Assembly: GCF_009296315.1 (NCBI RefSeq)
Contig: NZ_WHLY01000002.1
Span: 5,554,501 to 5,618,500, forward strand
Direction of reading: 5' to 3'
Origin: Salmonirosea aquatica
Lineage (GTDB): Bacteria; Bacteroidota; Bacteroidia; Cytophagales; Spirosomataceae
Length of the DNA: 64,000 bases
Under the pieces are notes generated by a model. That model was not told the origin of the DNA. It worked only from the letters and a program-made list of their open reading frames with translations, and made no database searches. Positions within the stretch are counted from its first letter, which is position 1. Every line of letters begins with the position of its first letter. The position numbers were made by a program, and so were the translations under genes. Below, in pieces: positions 55,385-64,000 of the stretch.

Positions 55385-58300
55385 TTAATTTACGTCAATT
55401 ACGATGTCCTGATACACCACGCTCTTGTCGGCAATTTGCTGAGATAAGCTGATGCCCCGGCTTTCGAGCGCTAGTTTGAAATCAGTAGGTAGTACCTTGA
55501 CAAATTGCTTCACGACCTCATTCCAGTTTTGAGTGATCTGGAAAGCTACATTGCTGGTCGTGTACTGGAAATGCTTATCCACGTATTGGCGCAAAATTCC
55601 TTCGTCCTCAGCATTCAGGGCATTGACGGTTACCATTTCAAGATTCACTTTTTCATTGAAATTGCCCGCCTTGTCCCAAACGTAAGCTACTCCCCCGACA
55701 TACCGGCGGCGAAATTTTGTCCGGTTTCTCCCAGAATAACCGCTACGCCCCCCGTCATGTACTCGCAACCATGGTCGCCGGTACCTTCCACCACTACTTT
55801 TGCGCCCGAATTGCGTACACAGAAGCGTTCTCCGGCGGTACCACGGATGTAGGCTTCGCCCGAAGTAGCTCCGTAAAAGGCTACGTTACCAATAATAATA
55901 TTGTCTTCGGGCTTGAACTTGGCGTCGCGGTCGGGGTAGGTAATCAGTTCGGCGCCGCACAAGCCTTTACCGAAGTAGTCGTTGGCATCGCCTTCCAGTT
56001 CCAGCCGGATACCCGCTGTGTTGAAAGCGCCGAAACTTTGCCCGGCGGTACCCCGGAATTTGTAGTGGATGGTACCCGTTGGCAGGCCGGCTCCTCCATA
56101 TTTTTTTGAAATCTCGTTGGAAAGCATGGTACCCACCGCGCGGTTGAGGTTGATGATCGGAAACTCTCCGTATACTTCCTCGGAATTCTCCAGCGCGGGT
56201 TGGGCCGCTTTGATCAAATCATGATCCAGGATGCTATCGATTCCGTGATCCTGCTCTTCCTGCTTGAACTGTGCTACGTCCAGCCCGGAGTCTTCCTTGT
56301 ACAGAATGGCGTCGAACTTTAAGTTCTTGTATTTCCAGTGCTTAAGATCGGGCCGCATTTCAAGGTACTGCACCTGACCAATCATATCATTTACGGTACG
56401 GAAGCCCAACTGCGCCATGACTTCGCGCATTTCAGTGGCCATGAAATAAAACATATTCACCACATGCTCGGGCTTACCCGTAAAGAGTGCGCGCAATTCC
56501 TGGCGTTGGGTAGCTACCCCCACCGGACAGGTATTCAGGTGACACTTGCGCATCATGATGCAGCCTGCTGCCACCAGGGCTGCGGTAGCTACGCCCCATT
56601 CTTCGGCTCCCAACATGGCGGCAATGGCCATGTCGCGACCGGTGCGGATTTGCCCGTCGGCCTGTATGGTGACTCTGCCCCGCAGCTTGTTTTTTACCAA
56701 CGTCTGATGCGTTTCGGCCAGGCCCAGTTCCCAGGGTAGCCCGGCATGCCGGATGGAACTGAGCGGCGAGGCACCCGTACCACCGTCATAGCCCGCGATC
56801 AGAATATGGTCGGCGTGTGCTTTGGCTACGCCCGTGGCTACAGTACCTACCCCGGCTTCAGACACCAACTTGACGCTGATCCGAGCCTTGCGGTTGGCAT
56901 TTTTCAGATCAAAAATCAACTGCGCCAAGTCCTCGATGGAGTAGATGTCGTGGTGCGGCGGCGGAGAAATGAGCCCCACGCCGGGAGTCGAATGACGCGT
57001 GCGACCTATCCAGTCGTCGACCTTGTGGCCGGGTAGCTGCCCGCCCTCTCCGGGCTTGGCACCTTGTGCCATTTTGATCTGCAGTTCCTGCGCATTACTC
57101 AAATAATGACTGGTTACCCCAAAGCGACCCGAAGCTACCTGCTTGATGGAGGAGTTCATGCTGTCGCCGTTCTGAAGCTTTTTAAAGCGTAACTCGTCCT
57201 CGCCACCCTCACCGGAGTTGGATTTGCCGCCAATCCGGTTCATGGCGATAGCCAGCGTAGTGTGCGCCTCCCACGATATGGAACCGAACGACATGGCCCC
57301 TGTGGCAAAACGCTTGAAGATATTCTCCACCGACTCGACCTCCTCAATGGGGATGGGGGTACCTTTCTTGAATTGCATCAAACCCCGGAGTGTCATGGCC
57401 TTCTGGCTCTGGTCGTCAATCAATTTTGAGTACTTCTTGAAAAGACCGTAATCGTTAGCTTTGGTACTTTGCTGGAGCAGGTGCACTGTCTGCGGATTGA
57501 AAAGGTGCGATTCGCCCCGCTGCTTCCACTGATAAAAGCCCCCTACTTCCAGATGCGGATTCAATTGGGGCGTTTCAGGGTACGCTACCTTGTGACGTAC
57601 CAGCACCTCACGGGCTATTTCACCAATTCCCATTCCCCCGATACGGGAGATGGTACCGGGAAAGTACTGGTCGATCACCTCTTTATTTAAACCCAGGCAC
57701 TCAAATATCTGCGCGCCCTGATACGATTGGAGCGTGGATATTCCCATTTTCGAGAATATCTTGAGCAGTTCTTTATTGACAGCTTTGATGTAATTGGTAT
57801 AGAGTTTTTCGTCGGTGTAGTCGCCTTCGATCCGCTTGGTACGGTTCATGAATGACAAGGATTCAAAAGCCATGTACGGACAAATGGCTGCCGCTCCGTA
57901 ACCCAGCAGGGTAGCGAAGTGATGGGTTTCCCAAATATCTCCAGCTTCGACCAGAATACCCACTTTGCCCCGTAAGCCCTTGCGAATCAGGTGATGATGT
58001 ACGGCGGCCGTCACCAGCAATGAAGGTACCGGCGCGTGATCGGAGTCAATGGCGCGGTCGGAGAGGATGATAATCTCGAAGCCGTCTTCGATGGCATCCT
58101 CGGCGTACTGCCTGATGCGCTCCAGCGCCCGCTCCATGCCTTTGCCGCCCTGATCGGAGCGGAAGTAGGTGTTGATCGTTTTGGCCTGGAAGTGGTTTTT
58201 ATCCACAAAGCGTAGCTTATCGAATTCCTGTACGGTCAGCACCGGATGGGGTAGTTCGATCTGCCGGCAGTGCCAGGGGGTTTCGGTCAGGATGTTTTCG

Positions 58301-59952
58301 GTAGCGCCCACAAAGCCAATCAACGACATGATGGAGCGTTCCCGGATGGAGTCAATCGGTGGATTCGTTACCTGCGCGAACAATTGCTTAAAGTAGTTGG
58401 ACAAATGCTGGCTCTGCTCCGAAAGTACAGCTAGAGGTACGTCGGTACCCATGGAGCCGATTGCTTCCTTACCCGTTTGGGCCATTGGGGCCAGAATCAT
58501 CCGCAAGTCTTCGGACGAAAATCCGAAGGCCATCTGCCGCTTAAGCAAGGCGTTATCGTCGTAGTTACGGTACATCCGGATTGGCATGTCCAGATCATCG
58601 ACGTGCAGTTTGTACTCGTCCAGCCATTCCTGGTAGGGCTGCCGGGCGCAGATTTCGGCTTTCAGTTCTTCATCAGGAATGATACGTCCCTCTTCCATAT
58701 CCACAACAAACATGCGACCCGGTTGCAGGCGGCCTTTCTTCACCACCTTGGCCTGATCTACTTCAAGTACCCCGGCCTCGGAGGCCATGATGACGGTGTC
58801 GTCGTTGAGTACCCAGTAGCGCGACGGACGCAGGCCGTTGCGATCCAGGGTAGCTCCCACAATTTTGCCATCGGTAAAGGAAATAGACGCCGGGCCATCC
58901 CAGGGCTCCATAATGGCTGCGTGGTATTCGTAAAAAGCCCGACGGACGGGGTCCATCTGTTCGTTGCCATCCCAGGCTTCGGGAATCAGCATCATCATGA
59001 CGTGCGGCAGGGAACGTCCCGACAGGTACAGGAGCTCGATGGCGTTATCAAGGTTGGCCGAGTCAGACTGCTTGGCGTCACAAATCGGCAGCAGCATTTC
59101 CATTTCTTCCTTCGTGAAGTATTCTGATTCGAAGGATTTTTCACCGGCCCGAATCCAGTTCACATTACCTTTTACGGTATTGATTTCTCCATTGTGGGCA
59201 ATGTAGCGGAAAGGCTGCGCCAGTTTCCAGGAAGGAAAAGTATTGGTGGAAAAACGCGAGTGGACGATGGCAAAGGCCGACACAACCGATTCGTTGTCCA
59301 GATCGGGGAAGTAGTATTTCAGTTGATTGGTCGTAAGCTGCCCTTTATAGGATATGGTACGGCTCGAAAGGGATGAGAAATAAAAGTGCTCTTTGGCTCC
59401 CTTAACACCCCCGATCAGCTTACTGGCCGCCTGCCGCATAATGAACAGCTTACGTTCAAAGGCCAGATCATCCTCGATCAGGTCGGGCTGTTTGACAAAT
59501 AGTTGCTCAACGTGCGGCTCTACCGAAAGGGAACCCTCGCCCAGTGTATCGTGGAGGGTAGGTACCTTACGGTAGCCCAACAACGTCATGCCTAGTTTCT
59601 TGATCTTACGGTTCAGGATACCCCGGCATTCCTCCCGGATTTCCTCATCCTGCGGAAAGAAAATCATACCGACGCCATACTCTCCGGCGTCGGGTAGTTG
59701 GAAACCCAGCTTAAGACATTCCTCCACAAAAAATTCATGGGGAATTTGCAGCAGCAGGCCCGCCCCGTCGCCCGTATTGGGATCACAACCACAGGCACCC
59801 CGATGGTCCATACGCTCGAGCATGTGGATGGCATCGGCTACAATCTGGTGAGACTTTCGTCCTTTCATATGTGCCCGGAAACCGATCCCACAAGCGTCAT
59901 GTTCGAATTCGGGACGATAGAGGCCGGGCAGTTCTGACATATTTTCTTCCAT
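55385..59952 (-). CDS. gltB: Glutamate synthase large subunit, frameshifted near 3' end
   Basis: The protein begins with the class II amidotransferase domain; the nucleophile is Cys21 in [10 protein letters not shown], exposed after propeptide removal. The FMN/synthase domain carries the 3Fe-4S Cys in [12 protein letters not shown], and a C-terminal beta-helix follows. The frame as written stops at 55687 (AGMSGE*), but the expected GGVAYVWDK continues in a second frame to the stop at 55385. One missing G in the GGGGG run at 55692-55696 explains this and would give about 1522 residues, the normal length. An error in the sequence is more likely than a dead gene, since gltD is intact. It forms the gltBD operon. 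Confidence 0.9.
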
Positions 59953-60240
59953 GTATATTTTGTATAACTAATTACAAATTTGAAAAAAAAGGATGGCTTG
60001 AGGAGCCAATTGAATGTAGGGTGAATAAGAATTCCAGAGCGGTGATGAAGCAAATTGATGCAAGATAATAATAAAAAATATTTGGTTAAAGGCCCTAAAA
60101 GCAAAATAATATAGGTGTAGTAGAAAGTTGCTAATTAATTCCTACTATATCCTTAAATATTGATAAAGCCTTAAGGATTCCTACTAATTTTTGCAAAATC
60201 AGTAAAATGAAAATGAATTTTCGGGAAAGATTGGATGGAT

Positions 60241-61161
60241 TCAACCCCGGGTGAAGGGTATTTCGTAAGTCTGGCCTTCAACGGCCACGGTAGTTGGAGG
60301 AAAGACAGCCCGGGCCTCTTCGAGTGAGGCACAGGCATCGGGGTAGCGGGAAGATAAGTGTCCTATGAGTAGGTGACCAACCTGGGCTTCCCGAGCTAGT
60401 AGGGCTGCCTGACTTGCGGTAGAATGGAAAGTTTTTTTGGCTCGCTCGGCCTGCTCATCCAGAAACGTCGCTTCGTGATACAGGCAGGTGACGTTGCGCA
60501 GGTAGGAGACAAGCTCGGGCCGAAAAACGGTATCGGAGCAGTAGGCGTACGAGCTGGCCGCTCGCGGAGAAAGGGTATAATCCTGATGTTTGTACAATAC
60601 TTTTCCCTGTTCACCGAGTACATCTTTTCCTTCCTTTAAAGCGCGCAACTGGTCATAGGTCATATCCGGAGAAATTTTATCTTTTAAGAGGTTTCTTAAG
60701 CCGGGCTTTTCCCGGAACACAAAACCTGTGCAGGGGATACGGTGACGCAGGGGAACGGTACTCACGCTAAAAGCGTCTGTCTCGTAAATTAGCCCGGGAT
60801 GTTGAGCATCAATTTCGTGAAAATGCAGGGGGTAGGAGAGTCGGGTATCCGACTGCCGGAATACCTCGGTCAGTACGTCGTTGAGCCCCCGGGGGCCAAA
60901 CAGATACAACGCTTCGGACCGCTGGCTAAGGCTCAAACTGGTCAGAAGGCCAAACAGCCCAAAGTAGTGGTCGCCATGTAGGTGGGTAATGAAAATGCCC
61001 TTTAAGCGACCGGGGCGAATGCGCATTTCCAGGAGTCGATACTGGGTACCCTCACCACAATCGATCAGGTAATACTCACTTCCGAGCTGGATGACCTGAG
61101 CCGAAGGATGGGAATGCAGCGTAGGAGTGGCCGAACCGGAACCAAGAATGGTAATTCGCAA
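60241..61161 (-). CDS. rnz: Ribonuclease Z
   Basis: The 306-residue protein is the zinc-dependent tRNA 3'-end endonuclease of the metallo-beta-lactamase fold. The metal motif THLHGDHYFGL (His60, His62, Asp64, His65) and the second-site residues in CLYHEATF and LLIGHLSSRY are present, as is the start ITILGSGSATPT. Length is typical of the short bacterial form. It is followed by the STAS gene's 3' side with about 90 bp between, a neighbourhood seen in other Cytophagales. Confidence 0.95.
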   Translation of the reverse strand: MRITILGSGSATPTLHSHPSAQVIQLGSEYYLIDCGEGTQYRLLEMRIRPGRLKGIFITHLHGDHYFGLFGLLTSLSLSQRSEALYLFGPRGLNDVLTEVFRQSDTRLSYPLHFHEIDAQHPGLIYETDAFSVSTVPLRHRIPCTGFVFREKPGLRNLLKDKISPDMTYDQLRALKEGKDVLGEQGKVLYKHQDYTLSPRAASSYAYCSDTVFRPELVSYLRNVTCLYHEATFLDEQAERAKKTFHSTASQAALLAREAQVGHLLIGHLSSRYPDACASLEEARAVFPPTTVAVEGQTYEIPFTRG

Positions 61162-61253
61162 AGGGTAAGTAGTTGGTTATAGGTTGATTCTAAGAACAAT
61201 AAAATGAATATGTGTCTCTGATGGTTAGGTAGAGTATATCAAAACCCGGTCCG

Positions 61254-61676
61254 TCAGGGTTCCTTCATTTCACTGATTCCCTCGTAGTCATCATCGTCAT
61301 AGTCATCATCGCCCATCCCGAATTCATTTTCCAAATCGTGCATGAACACTGCATCGATAGCCTCTTCCAGGGTAGGTAATACCAACAGGTCAGCGATGTT
61401 GGAATCTTCCAGAAGATCGGTGAAGTCATCGTTTTGGGTAGCTACCACCAGCGTTCCCAGGCCTGTGGTGCACAGTCTTACGAGTTTTCGCAGGGTCATG
61501 ATACCCGCCGAGTCAATATCGGTGGCCTTATTCATGACTACAATCAGATTATGGTAATCTTCCCGGAGAAGTTCCCGGGCCTTGGCTTCGAACAAGGCAG
61601 GCAGCTCGTCGGTAAAATGGGTTTCCTCCAGGGTAATGACAGCGTATTTCTCGCTTCGATCTATTTTGTAATCCAT
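61254..61676 (-). CDS. STAS-domain protein with acidic tail
   Basis: The 140-residue protein has a STAS domain at residues 1-105, with the conserved stretch LIVVMNKATDIDSAGIMTLRKLV, in which the Ser after Asp corresponds to the phosphorylated Ser of anti-sigma factor antagonists. The C-terminal 30 residues are strongly acidic (GDDDYDDDDYEG). It is the kind of protein that binds an anti-sigma kinase, but no kinase or sigma factor is nearby. Upstream of rnz on the same strand, probably co-transcribed with it. Confidence 0.8.
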   Translation of the reverse strand: MDYKIDRSEKYAVITLEETHFTDELPALFEAKARELLREDYHNLIVVMNKATDIDSAGIMTLRKLVRLCTTGLGTLVVATQNDDFTDLLEDSNIADLLVLPTLEEAIDAVFMHDLENEFGMGDDDYDDDDYEGISEMKEP

Positions 61677-61752
61677 CGTTTAAGTAGATGTATGGGTGAC
61701 AATTCAGGCAATAAGTCAAGCCGGGGAACGCAAAAAGTTTTACTTCCCCTAA

Positions 61753-62691
61753 CTACGAAGATAACGAACGCAGAATATTTTTCTCAATTCTGTTCAAAAT
61801 ATCCAATGTGTTTCCTTTGTCAAAAAGCATTCCGGTCACTTTTTCATACAACTCAATATACCGTTCGCTGATCTGATTGACCCAAGGATCATCCATGTGA
61901 GGAATCTGTTGCCCTTCCTTACCCTGGAAACCGTTTTCGATCAACCACTCCCGCACAAATTCCTTGGATAACTGCTTTTGGGGCAAGCCCGCCGCCTGAT
62001 TGGCCGGGTAGGTGTCCGCATAGAAATAGCGCGATGAGTCGGGCGTATGGATTTCATCGATCAGGTAAATAGTCTCATCCCGTTTCCCAAATTCGTACTT
62101 GGTGTCTACCAGAATCAAACCTTGGTCGGCAGCCATATCGGTACCCCGCTGAAACAACGCCAGGGAATAAGCTTCGAGTTGGGCGTATTCGTCGGAGGGT
62201 ACGATGCCCCTTTCCAGAATAGCCTCTCGCGAAATATCTTCATCGTGGCCTTCATGGGCCTTGGTAGTGGGCGTAATGATGGGTTGGGGCAGCCGGTCGT
62301 TTTCTTTCAGCCCTTCGGGCAGGGCCACACCGCACACCACTCGCTCACCGGCACGGTACTCACGCCAGGCGTGTCCGGCCAGGTACCCCCTCACTACCAT
62401 CTCTACGGCGTAAGGTACGCAGCGCACACCCACCCCCACATTGGGGTCGGGTACATCCAGCAGCCAGTTGGGTACCACATCGGCAGTGGCTTTCAAAAAG
62501 TACGCGGCGATTTGGTTCAGCACCTGTCCCTTATACGGGATGGCTCGTGGCAGGATCACGTCGAACGCTGAAATACGGTCGGTTGCTACCATGACGAGCC
62601 GGTCTTTAAAGGAATATACATCACGGACTTTACCCCGGTAAAATCCCAGCTGATTGGGGAAATTGTAGTTGGTCTGCTGAATAACGTTCAT
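61753..62691 (-). CDS. purC: SAICAR synthase
   Basis: The 312-residue protein is phosphoribosylaminoimidazole-succinocarboxamide synthase of purine biosynthesis, which joins aspartate to CAIR with ATP. Family segments are [47 protein letters not shown] and [11 protein letters not shown]. Length is that of the larger eukaryote-like form common in Bacteroidota. It lies 76 bp upstream of the STAS gene on the same strand. No other pur gene is nearby. Confidence 0.95.
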   Translation of the reverse strand: MNVIQQTNYNFPNQLGFYRGKVRDVYSFKDRLVMVATDRISAFDVILPRAIPYKGQVLNQIAAYFLKATADVVPNWLLDVPDPNVGVGVRCVPYAVEMVVRGYLAGHAWREYRAGERVVCGVALPEGLKENDRLPQPIITPTTKAHEGHDEDISREAILERGIVPSDEYAQLEAYSLALFQRGTDMAADQGLILVDTKYEFGKRDETIYLIDEIHTPDSSRYFYADTYPANQAAGLPQKQLSKEFVREWLIENGFQGKEGQQIPHMDDPWVNQISERYIELYEKVTGMLFDKGNTLDILNRIEKNILRSLSS

Positions 62692-62734
62692 AAATTACGA
62701 TAGAATAAGAAACAAAAGGGGTAGGTGGTTGAGG

Positions 62735-63433
62735 TTACCATTCGATAATCTTGCTGCGCTCCGACTGATCATAGTACTGTCGCCGCCTCAACTGGTAAAT
62801 GTACTGGGCTTCGTTGGTTTTCATAGCATCCAGGATCGAGCGGGCCTGATCTTCCGACATGTGAAGCCTCCGCAGATTCTGTAGCATTTCTTCGCGCTCC
62901 TGGGCCAATTCGAGTTCCCGTTGGGCTGAGGGAGCCACCGGCGGGGCCGGGGTAGGAGCCGGTTGTTCCACGGGGGGCGTGTCAGGGGAAGAGGCTCGGC
63001 CAGAAAATGTTTTTTTCAGGAGTTCATAATTATAGCGTGCCTTTCTGTTATCCGGGGACTGGCGGAGGGCTACCTTGAGGTAGTTTAAGGCTTCGAGTGT
63101 GTCCCGATCGCGCATCGTAGACAAAACAGCCAGTTGGGTATTGGCTTTCGAGGCAACCTCATCATCCTGCACATTCACCAGAAGTTTATACTGGGAGCGA
63201 GCTTTATCAAGACTATCCAGATAGAAGTAAGAGTGGGCAAGATACAACCGGCTGGCGGGTTCGGCGAAAAGCGATCCGTTCGTTATCTGTTCGTAGAGGT
63301 GAGCGGCCTGTCGAAAGTCTTTATTCAGAAAAGCAGTTTCAGCCTCCGTCTTATGGCGGTTAGCCTGGCTAATCGCATCGAAAGAGCGGTTGTCCCAAAT
63401 CCACAACAAAAGATTAAGCAAGAAATAGGTCAT
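62735..63433 (-). CDS. BatC-like tetratricopeptide protein
   Basis: I start at ATG 63433 (MTYFLLN), which gives a membrane leader; the longer frame to 63457 adds nothing recognisable. The 232-residue protein has an N-terminal hydrophobic segment, three TPR-like helical pairs (AETAFLNKDFRQAAHLYEQI, LYLAHSYFYLDSLDKARSQY, ALNYLKVALRQSPDNRKARY), then a Pro-rich linker and a charged C-terminal helix. Its place next to a von Willebrand-factor-A gene fits the Bat (aerotolerance) operon, where BatC carries TPRs. It is separated from that gene by 40 bp. Confidence 0.8.
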   Translation of the reverse strand: MTYFLLNLLLWIWDNRSFDAISQANRHKTEAETAFLNKDFRQAAHLYEQITNGSLFAEPASRLYLAHSYFYLDSLDKARSQYKLLVNVQDDEVASKANTQLAVLSTMRDRDTLEALNYLKVALRQSPDNRKARYNYELLKKTFSGRASSPDTPPVEQPAPTPAPPVAPSAQRELELAQEREEMLQNLRRLHMSEDQARSILDAMKTNEAQYIYQLRRRQYYDQSERSKIIEW

Positions 63434-63473
63434 AGTGCGCCACCTTGAAGCTCCCAAAAGTACGAATCACGGG

Positions 63474-64000
63474 TCAGAGTCGGAACGTTCTGACCGTGAT
63501 TAATAAATCCAGAACCAATAATCCCAGGGCAATGATCAAAAAATAGTAATACTTGTTGCTGGCTACGGTGACCCGGCGGCGATCGATCACCTGCCCCTCG
63601 ATCGAATTGATGTCATGGATGACACTGCTCAATTCATTCTGTTTGTTGTCGATCCTGTAGCCTTGTCCCTGAGTTTGCTGAACCAGATTCTTGATCACAT
63701 CTTCCTGCAATTTACTGATCACCGATTCTCCGTCCTCATCCTTCAGAACCGAATTCTGGGTACGGATAAAACTTCCTTCCGGGGTACCTACCCCAATGAC
63801 GAACAACCGGATGCCGAAGCGACGGAAGTTGTTGAAAAGTGATGCACTGCAGTCGGCTTTCTTTTCGGCATCCGTAAAAAGAACCATGATTTTCGACTTG
63901 TCAGCCGCCGCCTCGTCCTGGCTTACTTTCAGATAGGCCAGTTCGAGTGAGCTGCACAAGTTGGTGCCGCTGCCGGGTAACAGGTCGGTTTGCAACGATT
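63474..64000 (-). CDS. BatB-like von Willebrand factor A protein, C-terminal part
   Basis: The frame is open to the window edge, so the start is missing. The visible part of about 175 residues holds the second half of a vWA domain: GTNLCSSLELAY with the MIDAS Thr region, KIMVLFTDAEKKAD with the third MIDAS Asp, and FVIGVGTPEG, followed by a C-terminal membrane helix (YYYFLIIALGLLVLDLLITV). This is the layout of BatA/BatB in Bacteroidota. The adjacent TPR gene at 62735 supports the assignment. The substrate or partner is not known. Confidence 0.8.
   Translation of the reverse strand, partial: SLQTDLLPGSGTNLCSSLELAYLKVSQDEAAADKSKIMVLFTDAEKKADCSASLFNNFRRFGIRLFVIGVGTPEGSFIRTQNSVLKDEDGESVISKLQEDVIKNLVQQTQGQGYRIDNKQNELSSVIHDINSIEGQVIDRRRVTVASNKYYYFLIIALGLLVLDLLITVRTFRL

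Overview
The window looks like a chromosome segment of a Bacteroidota bacterium of the order Cytophagales, probably family Spirosomaceae (a relative of Dyadobacter or Runella). The evidence is a TamL-type Omp85 lipoprotein, a BatB/BatC-like pair, SecG and LptE next to a sigma-54-type regulator and miaB, TAnnTTTG promoter elements, and Planctomycete-type cytochrome c (DUF1549/DUF1553) plus DUF1501 genes. The species is not determined. No rRNA, tRNA, CRISPR array or recognisable transposase was seen.

Layout. 1-3.4 kb is AT-rich and accessory: an exported orphan, a broken MNT nucleotidyltransferase, a RelA/SpoT-domain protein and an HEPN/MNT pair. 3.4-14.8 kb holds a frameshifted two-domain SGNH hydrolase, an NmrA-type protein, membrane and outer-membrane proteins, a TonB receptor and a GH43-like secreted protein, interrupted by a second small AT-rich module at 8.5-9.2 kb. 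14.9-17.8 kb carries a nuclease-fold protein, a membrane protein and a RES/Xre toxin-antitoxin pair with an operator. 18-22.3 kb is a mixed metabolic region. 22.6-24.2 kb is a lone AT-rich HEAT-repeat gene. 24.3-39.3 kb is core: sucC, lolD, groSL, secG, lptE, sigma-54 regulator, miaB, tamL and an RNA methyltransferase. 39.6-44.7 kb has an alginate-lyase-like protein, a glycosyltransferase, a queuosine-precursor transporter and an aminotransferase. 45-51.2 kb is a three-gene cytochrome c/DUF1501 cluster. 51.3-64 kb has OsmC, DinB and VOC proteins, gltBD, rnz, a STAS protein, purC and the start of a Bat-type operon.

Three patterns stand out. First, the palindrome GGTACC is strongly over-represented (about 136 by hand count against roughly 16 expected from base composition), in all reading phases and between genes, but absent from the AT-rich islands. 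Second, two small islands carrying two-gene toxin-antitoxin-like modules each lie between an intact gene's 3' end and a diverged in-frame copy of that same 3' end, with repeat offsets of 953 and 990 bp. Third, two genes (SGNH hydrolase and gltB) are each broken by a single missing base in a short G/C run, which may be real or sequence errors.
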